Shown piece after piece: positions 8,783 to 18,708 of a stretch of 64,000 nt of DNA (positions are counted from its first letter, which is position 1; every line of letters begins with the position of its first letter). The translations under genes were made by a program, and so were the position numbers. The notes beneath the pieces were generated by a model that saw nothing but the letters and a program-made list of their open reading frames with translations, made no database searches and was not told the DNA's origin. Source of the DNA: Rahnella laticis (GTDB lineage: Bacteria > Pseudomonadota > Gammaproteobacteria > Enterobacterales > Enterobacteriaceae); NCBI RefSeq assembly GCF_015644585.1, contig NZ_JADOBI010000002.1:620001-684000 (forward strand), read 5' to 3'.

Positions 8783-10327
8783 ATGCTGATGTCTGCTACT
8801 GAAAACAGTCAAGAAAGCCGCACAACCGTGCTGGAACGTGCCGACGCAGGAAGTGTTTATGCGTCATTGTTTGAAAAAATCAATCTGACTCCAGTCTCTG
8901 CACTGGGTGATGTTAATGCCTTCCAGGACGATCAGGCGCTGTCTGATGTCTCTACGGATGAACGTGTCACAGCGGCAGTTCAGGTCTTCCTGGAACGCCT
9001 GAAACAGTCCGGTCAAAAAGTTGAACGTCTGGACAAAACCTTGCTGGACGGCCACATCGCGATGCTCGACGAGCAAATCAGCCGCCAGCTGGACGAAGTC
9101 ATGCACCACCCTGAATTCCAGCGTATGGAATCCGGCTGGCGTGGGCTGAAGTTCCTGGTCGACCGTACTGATTTCCGTCAGAACGTAAAAATTGAACTGC
9201 TGGACGTTTCTAAAGACGACCTGCGTCAGGACTTCGAAGATTGCCCTGAAATCATTCAAAGTGGCCTGTACCGTCATACCTACATCCAGGAATATGACAC
9301 ACCGGGCGGCGAACCCATCGGTTCTGTGATCTCCAACTACGAGTTTGATGCCAGCCCGCAAGACGTCGCGCTGCTGCGCAATATCTCCAAAGTGTCTGCT
9401 GCGGCACATATGCCGTTTGTCGGTGCTGTCGGCCCTAAATTCTTCCTGAAAGATTCCATGGAAGAAGTGGCCGCCATCAAGGATATCGGCAACTACTTTG
9501 ACCGTGCTGAATACATCAAATGGAAATCTTTCCGTGACTCCGATGACTCCCGCTATATCGGTCTGACCATGCCGCGCGTGCTGGGTCGTCTGCCATACGG
9601 GCCGGACACCGTGCCAGTTCGCAGCTTCAACTACGTTGAAGAAGTGAAGGGCCCGGACCACGAGAAATATCTGTGGACCAATGCGTCTTTCGCGTTTGCA
9701 GCAAACATGGTGAAAAGCTTCATCAAAAACGGCTGGTGCGTACAGATCCGAGGCCCGCAGGCTGGCGGTGCAGTCACTGATCTGCCAATCCACTTGTATG
9801 ATCTGGGCACCGGCAATCAGGTGAAAATCCCGTCTGAAGTCATGATCCCGGAAACCCGCGAATTTGAATTCGCCAATCTCGGCTTCATCCCGCTGTCTTA
9901 CTACAAAAACCGTGATTACTCCTGCTTCTTCTCCGCGAACTCCGCGCAGAAACCGGCACTGTATGACACGGCTGATGCTACTGCGAACAGCCGTATCAAC
10001 GCGCGTCTGCCGTACATCTTCCTGCTGTCACGCATCGCGCATTACCTGAAACTGATTCAGCGTGAAAACATCGGCACCACCAAAGACCGCCGTTTGCTTG
10101 AGCTTGAGCTCAACACCTGGGTGCGCTCACTGGTGACTGAAATGACCGATCCGGGCGACGACCTGCAGGCTTCTCACCCACTGCGCGACGCTAAAGTGAC
10201 CGTAGAAGATATCGAAGATAACCCGGGCTTCTTCCGCGTGAAACTGTACGCCGTACCGCACTTCCAGGTGGAAGGTATGGACGTCAACCTGTCATTGGTT
10301 TCTCAGATGCCGAAGGCGAAAGCGTAA
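8783..10327 (+). CDS. tssC: TssC, T6SS contractile sheath large subunit
   Basis: Large sheath subunit, 514 residues, partner of TssB and target of ClpV disassembly. Family hallmarks are the ESGWRGLKFLVDRTDF region, the GAVGPKFF stretch, PRVLGRLPYGPDTVPV, the NASFAFAANMVKSFIKNGWCVQIRGPQAGG segment, and a C-terminal PHFQVEGMDVNLSLVSQMPK. An ATG at 8789 is an equally plausible start, giving a protein two residues shorter. Codon use is that of a highly expressed gene. Confidence 0.97.
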   Translation: MLMSATENSQESRTTVLERADAGSVYASLFEKINLTPVSALGDVNAFQDDQALSDVSTDERVTAAVQVFLERLKQSGQKVERLDKTLLDGHIAMLDEQISRQLDEVMHHPEFQRMESGWRGLKFLVDRTDFRQNVKIELLDVSKDDLRQDFEDCPEIIQSGLYRHTYIQEYDTPGGEPIGSVISNYEFDASPQDVALLRNISKVSAAAHMPFVGAVGPKFFLKDSMEEVAAIKDIGNYFDRAEYIKWKSFRDSDDSRYIGLTMPRVLGRLPYGPDTVPVRSFNYVEEVKGPDHEKYLWTNASFAFAANMVKSFIKNGWCVQIRGPQAGGAVTDLPIHLYDLGTGNQVKIPSEVMIPETREFEFANLGFIPLSYYKNRDYSCFFSANSAQKPALYDTADATANSRINARLPYIFLLSRIAHYLKLIQRENIGTTKDRRLLELELNTWVRSLVTEMTDPGDDLQASHPLRDAKVTVEDIEDNPGFFRVKLYAVPHFQVEGMDVNLSLVSQMPKAKA

Positions 10328-10342
10328 AAGGCCGGAGTGGTA

Positions 10343-11680
10343 ATGAAAATTTATCGACCACTGTGGACTGACGGGGCCTTTCTGGCCCCGCAACAGTTTC
10401 AGCAACAGGCCCGCTGGGATGCCTATATGGCTGACGGCGTGGCTCATATGGCGCTGGCGAATCCCTGGGGCGTTATCGAGGCCGCCTTCGACAGCGGTTC
10501 GCTGGCACTCTCACGTCTGAACGCCCTGCGCCTTGTCGTTCGCTTTCAGGACGGCACACAGATTGATACCGAACTGGCCGATAACCTGCCGCCGGCCTGT
10601 GATTTGTCAACCATCACAGACCGCGAAAGCGTAGACATTGTGCTGGCCTTACCTTTGTTGTCTGCCAACGGCGGCAACCTGGATGACGGTCAGGACAGCG
10701 AACGCCCGCGCCGCTGGCAGCAGCAATGGCATACCGTGCAGGAGCTGACCGGGCATGAACGTACCGAACTTGCAGTCATGCACCACGCCATCACCCTGCG
10801 CTTTACACATCAGGAAAACGCCGCATACCTGACCTGCCCGGTATTACGCCTGATACGCAGCGCGCAAGGTCAGTGGATGCCGGATGAGAACTTCATTCCG
10901 CCAATGCTCTCTCTTGCCGCCAGCCCGCTGGTACAGACCGAACTGAGCGACCTGCTTCATCGTCTGCAAGCCCGCCGCCGTCGCCTGATGGCCATGCGTC
11001 GTGAAAGCAACGAGCGCATGGCGGATTTTGCCGTGGCCGACGTATCGCTGTTCTGGCTGCTCAATGCATTAAACAGCATGGAACCGGTTCTTACCGAGCT
11101 TATTCAGACCCCGTCACGCCACCCGGAGCTGTTTTACCGTGAGCTGGTGCGACTGGCCGGCAGCCTGCTGACGTTCTCCCTCGAGCATAAAGCGGAAGAC
11201 ATCCCGCTGTATCAGCATGATGCGCCTGAGCAGGTTTTCCCGCCGTTGTTTGTGCTGCTGGATAAGTTGCTCGAAGCGAGCCTGCCGTCGCGCATGGTAG
11301 CCATTGACCTCAAACACGACGGTCAGTTCTGGACCGGCTCCCTGCACGATGCACGTCTGCGCGAAGGGGCGGATTTCTATCTCTCCGTGCGCTCGTCAAT
11401 GACCAATCACCTGCTGCAGACCCAGTTCCCGCTGCTGTGCAAAGCGGGCAGCTTCGAGGCCGTGTCTGATGTGGTGAACGTTGCGCTCAGCGGTGTGATC
11501 ATGAAGCCGCTGTCGCACGTGCCGGCGGCTATCCCGCTGCGTCTTGAAAACCAATACTTCTCCCTTGATCTCAACAGCCCGGCCGCCGTGGCGATGCTGG
11601 AGGCGGGCAACTGCGCCTTCTACACGCCGGGCACGCTGGGTGATGTCAGGCTTGAACTGTTTGCGGTGCTGCGCTCATGA
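10343..11680 (+). CDS. tssK: TssK, T6SS baseplate subunit
   Basis: Trimeric baseplate protein that links the TssFG wedges to the TssJLM membrane complex through TssL and TssM. It has 446 residues. The N-terminus (MKIYRPLWTDGAFLAPQQFQQQARWDAY) is typical of the family. The ATG at 10343 is chosen over an in-frame GTG at 10337 because the GGAG Shine-Dalgarno sequence overlaps that GTG. The stop overlaps the tssL start by four bases (ATGA), indicating translational coupling. Confidence 0.96.
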   Translation: MKIYRPLWTDGAFLAPQQFQQQARWDAYMADGVAHMALANPWGVIEAAFDSGSLALSRLNALRLVVRFQDGTQIDTELADNLPPACDLSTITDRESVDIVLALPLLSANGGNLDDGQDSERPRRWQQQWHTVQELTGHERTELAVMHHAITLRFTHQENAAYLTCPVLRLIRSAQGQWMPDENFIPPMLSLAASPLVQTELSDLLHRLQARRRRLMAMRRESNERMADFAVADVSLFWLLNALNSMEPVLTELIQTPSRHPELFYRELVRLAGSLLTFSLEHKAEDIPLYQHDAPEQVFPPLFVLLDKLLEASLPSRMVAIDLKHDGQFWTGSLHDARLREGADFYLSVRSSMTNHLLQTQFPLLCKAGSFEAVSDVVNVALSGVIMKPLSHVPAAIPLRLENQYFSLDLNSPAAVAMLEAGNCAFYTPGTLGDVRLELFAVLRS

Positions 11681-12330
11681 GTCAGATCAATACATCAATC
11701 GTTGATGAAGTCTTCTATCCCTGCTGGCTGATGGTAAGTCAGTTACGTAACGGCCAGGAGATCACCGACGGAGAAGCGCTGTACCGTCAGGCCTGCGGCT
11801 GGATGGACGGTGCGCGGGAGGCCCTTTCCCGCGCAGGGTTCAGCGACGCGAGCTGCAACCACATGCTCTACACACAATGTGCGCTGCTGGATGAAAGCGT
11901 GATGAACAGGCAAAAACAGGACAGTGGCTATGCAAAATGGCTGAAAGACCCGCTGCAGGCGCGCTACTTCAACACCCTCAATGCGGGCGAAGAACTGTGG
12001 GAGCGTATCCGCACCGTGTTGCATGAACCCGCACCGGATACCGCCGTGCTGACCTGCTTTTACCGTGCGCTGACGCTGGGCTTTGCTGGCCGCTACCGTG
12101 AGCAGGGCGATGAGCGCCGTGAAGACGTGGTCCGCAAGCTGAGCCTGCTTGTCCCCGCGTTCTCACTGACGCAGGACGCTCCCGTCGTCTCGCGGTCATC
12201 ACGCCTGCGCTCCGGCCGCAAAACCTACTGGCTCTCCTGGGTGCTGGGTGCTGCCTTTCTGGTCGCGCTGTGGTTCGGACTTTCCACAACGCTGGCGAAA
12301 ATGGTCTCGCAGCTGACAGGGGCGCACTGA
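11677..12330 (+). CDS. tssL: TssL (DotU family), T6SS membrane complex subunit
   Basis: Inner-membrane protein of the TssJLM complex. It has 217 residues with a cytoplasmic DotU domain (ADGEALYRQACGWMDGAREAL-type segment, YTQCALLDESVM) and one C-terminal membrane helix (YWLSWVLGAAFLVALWFGL). It lacks a fused OmpA-like domain, but the next gene supplies one as a separate protein. It overlaps tssK by four bases. Confidence 0.95.
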   Translation: MSQINTSIVDEVFYPCWLMVSQLRNGQEITDGEALYRQACGWMDGAREALSRAGFSDASCNHMLYTQCALLDESVMNRQKQDSGYAKWLKDPLQARYFNTLNAGEELWERIRTVLHEPAPDTAVLTCFYRALTLGFAGRYREQGDERREDVVRKLSLLVPAFSLTQDAPVVSRSSRLRSGRKTYWLSWVLGAAFLVALWFGLSTTLAKMVSQLTGAH

Positions 12331-12333
12331 CGG

Positions 12334-14028
12334 ATGCGCGGATTAACGCGGTTATTGCTGCTGCTTCTCGGTACCTGTCTGGCGTTGTGGCTGATCACCG
12401 GCTTCTGGCCGCTTGGCACCGGCAGCCGTGTGGCGCTCAGCATGATGGTGGTGATTGTCTGCGGGGCGGTGGCGTATTTTCAGTGGCGTCGTGACAGCCG
12501 CAACAAACTGGCCCATGCGCACATTGCCGGTGCACACCTGCCGCCGGAAGATTTCCAGGGCGCGGTCGTGCTGGTGTGCGGCGACAGTGCTCCGCTGTTT
12601 TCAAACAACCAGCCTTTTCGCGAAACGCGTCAGGGCTGGTATCTGCCGGTCGCAATGCCTGAACAACTTCCCCTTTTAGCTCAGCACCTCGCCTCTGAAC
12701 GCCCGGCACTTGTCGCGCAAATTTCTGTGCTGCTGGCCGTTGTGCCGGAAATGCATCAGGACCCGGATGATTTCATCCAGAAGTTGCGCGCCTGGCACCG
12801 TGCCATCGTGCAGTGTAAAGGGTGGCTGGCAGGCATTCCGCCTGTCTGGATCAGCACCTGGCTTTCCCCGCTGGTGACATCTGACACGGCGGCTGAACGC
12901 TGGTTCACGGTAACGCCGGGGCTGTCCGGCGTGCAAGTCCGTGAGGCCGGAGCCGGTGTTATGCCGCTGGCTGAATGGAGTCGTGAGCTGAACGCAGGCA
13001 ACGGACTGGAGCGGCTCAGCGGCATGTTGTGGATGGAAAGTCTGCTGAGCTGGAGCAATTCGCAGGTTCTCGGCGTAATCGGACAGCGTCAGGGCGATTT
13101 GCCAGCCCTGACCCCGTGCGCCTGGGGCAGTTGCTTTACGCCGGTGACGGGCAGTGCGGACAACCTGTGGCAGACTCATATCGCCGGGCTGACCACACTG
13201 AAACCTGCCACCGCCACGATACAGGAGTGCCTGCCTCTGCCGGATGTTTTGCTGCCTTACCTGCCCTGCCGCCACGGCGTGTCACGTCTGATGCAAAGCT
13301 GGCAGCTTGCGGGGCTGCTCTTTGGCCTGTTCCTGCTGTTCGCCCTGCTGGCGTCGTACATCAATAACCAGCGGTTGATACAAAGCGTGGGCGATCATCT
13401 GGCCGTCTATAACCGCCTGACGGGAACCCCTCCAGCCCCCAAACTCCAGTCACAGCAGCAACTGCGCGCCGACGATCGGCTTCTGGACGGCTGGTTGCGC
13501 GGCGGTGCACCGATGCGTCTGTCTCTGGGGCTCTATCAGGGCATGCGCCTGATTGCCCCGTTGCAAAGTGCAATCAACAGCTGGTCACCGCCACCGCCGC
13601 CGCCTCCGGTGATTAAGAAAATCATTCAGGGGCCAAAAACCTTCCGGCTCGATGCCCTGTCGCTGTTCGATACCGGCAAATACGTGCTGAAAAGCGGCTC
13701 CACCAAGGTGCTGATTAACGCGCTGGTCGGCATCAAGGCCAAACCGGGCTGGCTGATTGTCGTGGCCGGGCACACCGACGATACCGGCGACGACAAATTC
13801 AACCAGGTGCTCTCTCAGAAGCGCGCCGAATCCGTGCGTGACTGGATGCGTGACACCGGCGACGTACCGGAAAGCTGTTTTGCCGTACAGGGCTTTGGCG
13901 AAAGCCGCCCGCTGAAATCCAACGACACGGAAGAAGGCCGTGCGGCCAACCGCCGTGTCGAAATCAGTCTGGTGCCGCAGGCAGACGCCTGCAAGGCAAC
14001 AGCAACCCCCGATTCATCAAATGATTGA
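12334..14028 (+). CDS. T6SS-associated OmpA-domain inner-membrane protein (TagL-like)
   Basis: 564-residue protein expected to anchor the T6SS membrane complex to peptidoglycan. Two membrane helices lie near the N-terminus (LLLLLLGTCLALWLITGFW and VALSMMVVIVCGAVAYF). A large soluble domain follows, then a third helix near residues 325-345 (GLLFGLFLLFALLASYI). A Pro-rich stretch of PP repeats precedes a C-terminal OmpA/MotB-like domain (LDALSLFDTGKYVLK...VVAGHTDDTGDDKFNQVLSQKRAESVRDWM...GFGESRP...NRRVEISL). It begins three bases after tssL stops. The middle region has no family I can name. Confidence 0.9.
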   Translation: MRGLTRLLLLLLGTCLALWLITGFWPLGTGSRVALSMMVVIVCGAVAYFQWRRDSRNKLAHAHIAGAHLPPEDFQGAVVLVCGDSAPLFSNNQPFRETRQGWYLPVAMPEQLPLLAQHLASERPALVAQISVLLAVVPEMHQDPDDFIQKLRAWHRAIVQCKGWLAGIPPVWISTWLSPLVTSDTAAERWFTVTPGLSGVQVREAGAGVMPLAEWSRELNAGNGLERLSGMLWMESLLSWSNSQVLGVIGQRQGDLPALTPCAWGSCFTPVTGSADNLWQTHIAGLTTLKPATATIQECLPLPDVLLPYLPCRHGVSRLMQSWQLAGLLFGLFLLFALLASYINNQRLIQSVGDHLAVYNRLTGTPPAPKLQSQQQLRADDRLLDGWLRGGAPMRLSLGLYQGMRLIAPLQSAINSWSPPPPPPPVIKKIIQGPKTFRLDALSLFDTGKYVLKSGSTKVLINALVGIKAKPGWLIVVAGHTDDTGDDKFNQVLSQKRAESVRDWMRDTGDVPESCFAVQGFGESRPLKSNDTEEGRAANRRVEISLVPQADACKATATPDSSND

Positions 14029-14060
14029 TGGATGCTTAACCTAGAAATGGAGAACTACCC

Positions 14061-14552
14061 ATGGCAATTCCTGTTTATCTGTGGCTGAAAGACGACGGCG
14101 GCGCGGACATTAAAGGCTCCGTAGACGTAAAAGATCGCGAAGGCAGCATCGAAGTGGTTGCGCAGGAACACAACCTGTACATCCCGACCGATAACAACAC
14201 CGGCAAACTGACGGGTACTCGTATTCACACCCCGTTCCTGTTTACCAAAGAAATCGACTCATCCAGCCCGTATTTATACAAAGCAGTGACCACCGGTCAG
14301 ACCCTGAAATCTGCTGAGTTCAAATGGTACCGCATCAACGACGCTGGCCAGGAAGTTGAGTATTTCAACACCAAGCTTGAGAACGTCAAACTGGTGAAAG
14401 TCGCGCCAAAAATGCACGACATCAAAGACCCGGCTAAAGAGAAACACAATCACCTCGAAGCGATTGAGCTGCGTTACGAAAAAATCACCTGGACTTACAA
14501 AGACGGCAACATCATTCATTCCGATTCGTGGAACGAACGTACCACCGCCTAA
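14061..14552 (+). CDS. hcp: Hcp (TssD), T6SS inner tube protein
   Basis: Hexameric tube protein that is secreted and acts as chaperone and carrier of small effectors. It has 163 residues. The start MAIPVYLWLKDDGGADIKGSVDVKDREGSIEVV and the NHLEAIELRYEKITWTYKDGNIIHSDSWNE end are typical Hcp. A TGGAGA element precedes the ATG. No C-terminal toxin extension is present. It is followed by a palindromic repeat and a terminator-like hairpin, so its transcript may be partly uncoupled from clpV. Confidence 0.97.
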   Translation: MAIPVYLWLKDDGGADIKGSVDVKDREGSIEVVAQEHNLYIPTDNNTGKLTGTRIHTPFLFTKEIDSSSPYLYKAVTTGQTLKSAEFKWYRINDAGQEVEYFNTKLENVKLVKVAPKMHDIKDPAKEKHNHLEAIELRYEKITWTYKDGNIIHSDSWNERTTA

Positions 14553-14677
14553 TTACCCGTCATCTTTCGCGCCGCAGATGCGTTGGCTGCATTCGCTCAC
14601 CCCGGTCACATAGTTATCTATGCTCCCGGGGCTTTGCGAACTTGCCGCCTTTCTGCAGCACGAAATATTTAGGGTAA
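14553..14677. repeat. Enterobacterial dispersed palindromic repeat
   Basis: A roughly 125-bp element bounded by TTACCC and GGGTAA. The ends are imperfect inverted repeats (left CATCTTTCG against right CGAAATATT), and the centre folds as CCCCGG...CATAG-TTAT-CTATG...CCGGGG. I recall closely similar sequences, with the internal words GCAGATGCGTTGGCTGC and GCTTGCCGCCTTTCTGC, as a repeat scattered between genes in Yersinia and Serratia genomes. The transcript would form a long hairpin after hcp. Confidence 0.75.
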
Positions 14678-14685
14678 TACCCTGT

Positions 14686-14713
14686 GCGGACAGGATTTTC
14701 TGTCCGCCGTTTT
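14686..14713 (+). terminator. Terminator-like hairpin downstream of hcp
   Basis: GCGGACAG, loop GATTTT, CTGTCCGC, then CGTTTT. The T run is short and offset by CG, so it may be leaky and allow partial read-through to clpV. Confidence 0.65.
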
Positions 14714-14841
14714 CCTGAGCGTCTGCGTGTCGGGTGCTGAGTAAAAAAACAATCTGCCTTCCGTCCTGATGCGCTTTAGGTTCCTGATGACAAGGAAACA
14801 GCGACGGGCGGTAGCGTACCTAAAATCAAGGAGCAGCCCGC

Positions 14842-17484
14842 ATGGAACACCAGTCAGCCGTTTTACTTCGTCGTTTGAACCCGTATTGCGCGAAAGCGCT
14901 GGAAGCTGCCGCGACCCTTTGCCAGACCCGCGCACATGCGGAAATCACGCCTGAACACTGGCTGCTGAAACTGCTCGAACAAGGCGAAGGCGACATCACC
15001 GTGCTGGCCCGCCGTTATGAATGGGACATGGACGCGCTCTGGCAAAGCCTGCTGGCCCATCTCGATGCCCTGCCGCGTTCCGTGCGCACCCGCCCGCAAC
15101 TCTCCGACGATTTGCAGACGCTGATGAAATCTGCCTGGCTGGCCGCCTCTTTGCAGGACGACAATCAGACCATCCGCAGCGTGAATCTTCTCGAAGCTCT
15201 GATTGCCAAACCTAAGCTGCTGCGCTGTAAAGGCCTGTGGCCGCTGTTCAGCCTGAGTGAAGAACATCTCCGCCGCCTCAAACCGATGCTGGATGCGGTG
15301 TCAGAAGAGCGTTCAGAACTCCAGCAACAAGAAAGCCTGAACATGCCGGTGTCCTCACTGAATGAGCCCTCTGCCACGCCGAAAGCGGATAACCTCTCCA
15401 GCAACGGTCTGAGCGAAGCCCTGCAAGCCGCACTGGATAAGTTCACGCTGGACGTCACCGCAAAAGCGAAAACCGGGCAAATTGATCCGGTATTTGGCCG
15501 CGATAACGAAATCCGCCAGATGGTTGATATCCTCTCCCGCCGCCGTAAAAATAACCCGATCCTCGTGGGCGAACCGGGCGTGGGGAAAACCGCGCTGGTG
15601 GAAGGCCTTGCGCTGCGCATTGCGGAAGGGAACGTGCCGGACAGCCTGAAAACGGTCGGCCTGCGCACGCTGGATTTGGGTCTGCTACAGGCCGGTGCGG
15701 GCGTTAAAGGCGAATTCGAACAACGCCTGAAAAACGTCATCGACGCCGTCCAGCAATCCCCGACGCCGGTTATTCTGTTTATCGACGAAGCGCACACCAT
15801 CATCGGTGCAGGCAATCAGGCCGGTGGCGCGGACGCCGCCAACCTCCTCAAACCCGCCCTTGCCCGCGGCGAACTGCGTACCATCGCCGCCACCACCTGG
15901 TCGGAGTACAAACAGTATTTTGAACGCGATGCCGCCCTCGAGCGCCGCTTCCAGATTGTTAAAGTCGACGAGCCGGACGACGAGATGGCCAGCCTGATGC
16001 TGCGCGGCCTGAAATCGCGCTACGCCGAACATCACGGCGTACACATTACCGATGAAGCGGTAAAAGCCGCCGTCAGCCTGTCGCGCCGCTATATCACTGG
16101 CCGTCAGCTGCCGGACAAAGCCGTAGATTTGCTGGACACCGCCAGCGCCCGCGTCCGTATGAGCCTCGATACGTTGCCGGAAGATTTAACCCGTCTGAAA
16201 GCGCAAATCACCGCGCTGGAAATGGAAGAGCAGGCACTGCTGGAAGATATTGCGCTGGGCAACAAAACGCACGGCGATCGCCTTGAAAAAATTGAACATG
16301 AGACCGATCGTCTGAACGAACAGCTCACCGCGCTGGACACGCAGTATCACGCGGAGAAAGCCCTGACGCAGCAACTGCTGGAGACCCGTCAGGACATCAG
16401 CCGTCAGGAAGAGATCGCCAGCCTGCAGGATCAGCTCAGCCATTTGCAGGGCAACGCGCCGCTGCTGAGTCTGGATGTTGATGTGCGCACGGTGGCCACC
16501 GTGATTGCCGACTGGACCGGCGTGCCGTTGTCCAGCCTGTTAAAAGACGAACAAACCGATTTGCTGCAACTTGAAAATCATCTGGGGCAGCGCGTCGTCG
16601 GGCAGGATCACGCGCTCGTGGATATGGCGCAGCGTCTGCGCGCCGCCAAAACCGGCCTGACGTCAGAGAACGGTCCGCTGGGCGTATTTCTGCTGGTCGG
16701 GCCGAGCGGCGTGGGTAAAACCGAGACCGCGCTGTCACTCGCCGACTGCCTGTTCGGCGGCGAGAAATCCCTGATTACCATTAACCTCAGCGAATATCAG
16801 GAAGCGCACACCGTCTCCCAGCTGAAAGGTTCGCCTCCGGGCTACGTCGGCTACGGCCAGGGCGGGATTCTGACCGAAGCCGTACGCAAACGTCCGTACA
16901 GCGTCGTCCTGCTCGATGAAGTCGAGAAAGCTCACCGCGACGTCATCAACCTCTTCTATCAGGTCTTCGACCGCGGCTTTATGCGCGACGGCGAAGGGCG
17001 AGAGATCGACTTCCGAAATACCGTCATCCTGATGACCGCCAACCTTGGCAGCGACCACATCATGCAGCTGCTGGAAGAACAACCGGAATCGACAGACAGC
17101 GATTTGCAGGAAATGCTGCGCCCTATCCTGCGCGACCACTTCCAGCCCGCGCTGCTCGCGCGTTTCCAGACTCTGATTTACCGCCCGCTGGCCGCCACCG
17201 CGCTGCGCACCATTGTTGAGATGAAACTGGCGCAGGTCGCCAAGCGCCTGAACAAACATTACGGCCTGCAAACCACCATCGAAGAAAGCCTCTACGACAC
17301 GCTGGTCGCCGCCTGCCTGCTGCCGGACACCGGCGCGCGTAACATCGACAGCCTGCTCAACCAGCAAATTTTGCCGGTACTGAGCCAGCAACTGCTGAGC
17401 CGCATGAGCGGGCAGCAACGCACCACTTCACTGGCGCTGGGCTGGGATGAAGAGGAAGGGATTACGCTGGAATTTGGGGAGTAA
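14842..17484 (+). CDS. tssH: ClpV (TssH), T6SS sheath-recycling AAA+ ATPase
   Basis: Hexameric unfoldase that disassembles the contracted TssBC sheath. It has 880 residues. The N-domain is Clp_N-like. The first AAA module has Walker A GEPGVGKT near residue 243 and Walker B LFIDEAH near 312. A coiled-coil middle domain covers about 405-500, and the second AAA module has GPSGVGKTE near 620 and [11 protein letters not shown] near 690. The ATG follows AAGGAG. The N-terminus is of the TssC-recognising ClpV type rather than ClpB. Confidence 0.97.
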   Translation: MEHQSAVLLRRLNPYCAKALEAAATLCQTRAHAEITPEHWLLKLLEQGEGDITVLARRYEWDMDALWQSLLAHLDALPRSVRTRPQLSDDLQTLMKSAWLAASLQDDNQTIRSVNLLEALIAKPKLLRCKGLWPLFSLSEEHLRRLKPMLDAVSEERSELQQQESLNMPVSSLNEPSATPKADNLSSNGLSEALQAALDKFTLDVTAKAKTGQIDPVFGRDNEIRQMVDILSRRRKNNPILVGEPGVGKTALVEGLALRIAEGNVPDSLKTVGLRTLDLGLLQAGAGVKGEFEQRLKNVIDAVQQSPTPVILFIDEAHTIIGAGNQAGGADAANLLKPALARGELRTIAATTWSEYKQYFERDAALERRFQIVKVDEPDDEMASLMLRGLKSRYAEHHGVHITDEAVKAAVSLSRRYITGRQLPDKAVDLLDTASARVRMSLDTLPEDLTRLKAQITALEMEEQALLEDIALGNKTHGDRLEKIEHETDRLNEQLTALDTQYHAEKALTQQLLETRQDISRQEEIASLQDQLSHLQGNAPLLSLDVDVRTVATVIADWTGVPLSSLLKDEQTDLLQLENHLGQRVVGQDHALVDMAQRLRAAKTGLTSENGPLGVFLLVGPSGVGKTETALSLADCLFGGEKSLITINLSEYQEAHTVSQLKGSPPGYVGYGQGGILTEAVRKRPYSVVLLDEVEKAHRDVINLFYQVFDRGFMRDGEGREIDFRNTVILMTANLGSDHIMQLLEEQPESTDSDLQEMLRPILRDHFQPALLARFQTLIYRPLAATALRTIVEMKLAQVAKRLNKHYGLQTTIEESLYDTLVAACLLPDTGARNIDSLLNQQILPVLSQQLLSRMSGQQRTTSLALGWDEEEGITLEFGE

Positions 17485-17499
17485 TAAAGGAGATTTCAG

Positions 17500-18048
17500 A
17501 TGGCAGATGAATCAGACAAAATATTAAAAGAAGGCGGGATCCGCTTGCTGACTCCCGGAGAAATCGCGCTGGCGAAAAAGGTTTTTGGATCCTCCATCGA
17601 ATACGGCACCGTGTGGATCCATAGAGACAGTTATCCGCCATTCAATTTGCAGAATGAACATACGGCGATGACCCCAAACGGGGAGATCTATTTCCGTAAT
17701 GAATATAGAGATGATTTTTCGGCATCAACAGATAACTTGCAGCATATGTTTATCCACGAAATGAGCCATGTCTGGCAACGAAAAAAAGGGATGAATGTGA
17801 TTGGTAGGGGCTTAATCAGCTGGCTGGTGAGTTATCGATATACGCTGGATGGCCGACTGCTATGTGAATATCCCATGGAGCAACAAGCTCAAATAATTGC
17901 AGACAATTTTACATTACAGGCTCGTGGTTATGATATCTGGCATCGACTATGGAGCAACAAATATCCTGATATTACCCTTGACGGCGATATTACTGAGCAA
18001 GTAATACGGCAGCAATACCGCAATGCACTGCGAGGTTTTCCATGGTAA
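17500..18048 (+). CDS. Small zincin-like protein, candidate T6SS cargo
   Basis: 182-residue protein with an HEMSH motif at residues 86-90 (HExxH) and a downstream EQQAQIIAD segment whose E127 could be the third zinc ligand. It therefore looks like a small metallopeptidase-type domain. Similar proteins lie next to vgrG in other enterobacterial T6SS clusters, often named Vgr-related or Rhs-associated. It has no signal peptide. The stop overlaps the start of a lipoprotein gene by seven bases, the arrangement of effector and immunity genes. Peptidase activity and an effector role are inference. A 3' fragment of a second copy lies at 18600-18708. Confidence 0.65.
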   Translation: MADESDKILKEGGIRLLTPGEIALAKKVFGSSIEYGTVWIHRDSYPPFNLQNEHTAMTPNGEIYFRNEYRDDFSASTDNLQHMFIHEMSHVWQRKKGMNVIGRGLISWLVSYRYTLDGRLLCEYPMEQQAQIIADNFTLQARGYDIWHRLWSNKYPDITLDGDITEQVIRQQYRNALRGFPW

Positions 18049-18530
18049 ATATATCTAAAAATCGATTTTTTGTGCCTGCCATATTTTTATTCCCAACCAT
18101 GTTAATGCTGACTGGATGCCCGGGGCCCGGTGACAGAATGCGTTTCGATGAAACTGCGCAGGTGAGCGTTGTGGGGGAGAGCGTCTGTTTTTCAATTGCT
18201 GAACCGCAGGATTATCAACCAAAAGATATGGGTATTAATCCAAGAGAAATTCCATCAAAGAACAAGAATTTCAATTTTTCTCCTGGTCTTAAAGTTACTG
18301 ACGGAAAATTATGTATTCCGCCTTCGTTTTACCGCTTCCCGGATAAAGGACAATTTATTGTCGAATACTTATTGACCTCAGAGAAACATCAAGGTGAGCC
18401 TAGAAATTTTGTTGTCACTCTGGAAGTGAATCACGGGCATGTTTATAACGTGACGCCGACAGAAAGAGAGATTTTCCTGCCATATTGCCGCTACGAGTCG
18501 GACACCCCACTTGCTGCCTGCCAGCGGTAA
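18042..18530 (+). CDS. Putative T6SS immunity lipoprotein, copy 1
   Basis: 162-residue predicted lipoprotein with lipobox LTGC (Cys26) after a hydrophobic signal segment. The mature part has no domain I can name confidently. It has several Cys and a conserved C-terminal block (KLCIPPSFYRFPDKGQFIVEYLL...LPYCRY...PLAACQR). It overlaps the zincin-like gene by seven bases. A nearly identical second copy lies at 18702. An envelope-located immunity role against the neighbouring cargo is inferred from context only. Confidence 0.75.
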   Translation: MVNISKNRFFVPAIFLFPTMLMLTGCPGPGDRMRFDETAQVSVVGESVCFSIAEPQDYQPKDMGINPREIPSKNKNFNFSPGLKVTDGKLCIPPSFYRFPDKGQFIVEYLLTSEKHQGEPRNFVVTLEVNHGHVYNVTPTEREIFLPYCRYESDTPLAACQR

Positions 18531-18597
18531 ACCTTACAGGCACTGAAGAATTACATGGAGTAAGTATCATGAGCCTGATTGATACACTTTCCAATTT
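18294..18597 (+). repeat. Long direct repeat, copy A
   Basis: About 300 bp covering the 3' half of lipoprotein copy 1, the spacer and the first codons of a vgrG. It is nearly identical to 18855-19158. The two copies mark a tandem duplication of the cargo-lipoprotein-vgrG unit. Confidence 0.9.
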
Positions 18598-18616
18598 CGC
18601 CAATGGCTCAGCCTGA
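18569..18616 (+). pseudogene. vgrG 5' stub
   Basis: MSLIDTLSNF matches the first ten residues of the intact vgrG at 19130 except for one change (NF for NI). After about ten codons the match is lost and the frame closes at a TGA (18614-18616). It is the start of a lost vgrG copy joined directly to the tail of a zincin-like gene. Confidence 0.85.
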
Positions 18617-18708
18617 GGAATGATGGCGATGTCACTCTTGATGGTGATATCACTGAGTCCGCAGTGCGGCAAAAGTTTAAAGAAGCGCTGCGGGGGTTCC
18701 CATGGTGA
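18600..18708 (+). pseudogene. 3' fragment of a second zincin-like gene
   Basis: In the frame ending at TGA 18706-18708 the sequence reads VTLDGDITESAVRQKFKEALRGFPW, matching ITLDGDITEQVIRQQYRNALRGFPW at the end of the intact gene at 17500. The 5' part, including the HExxH motif, is gone. The stop region again overlaps the next lipoprotein start, preserving the original junction. Confidence 0.87.
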
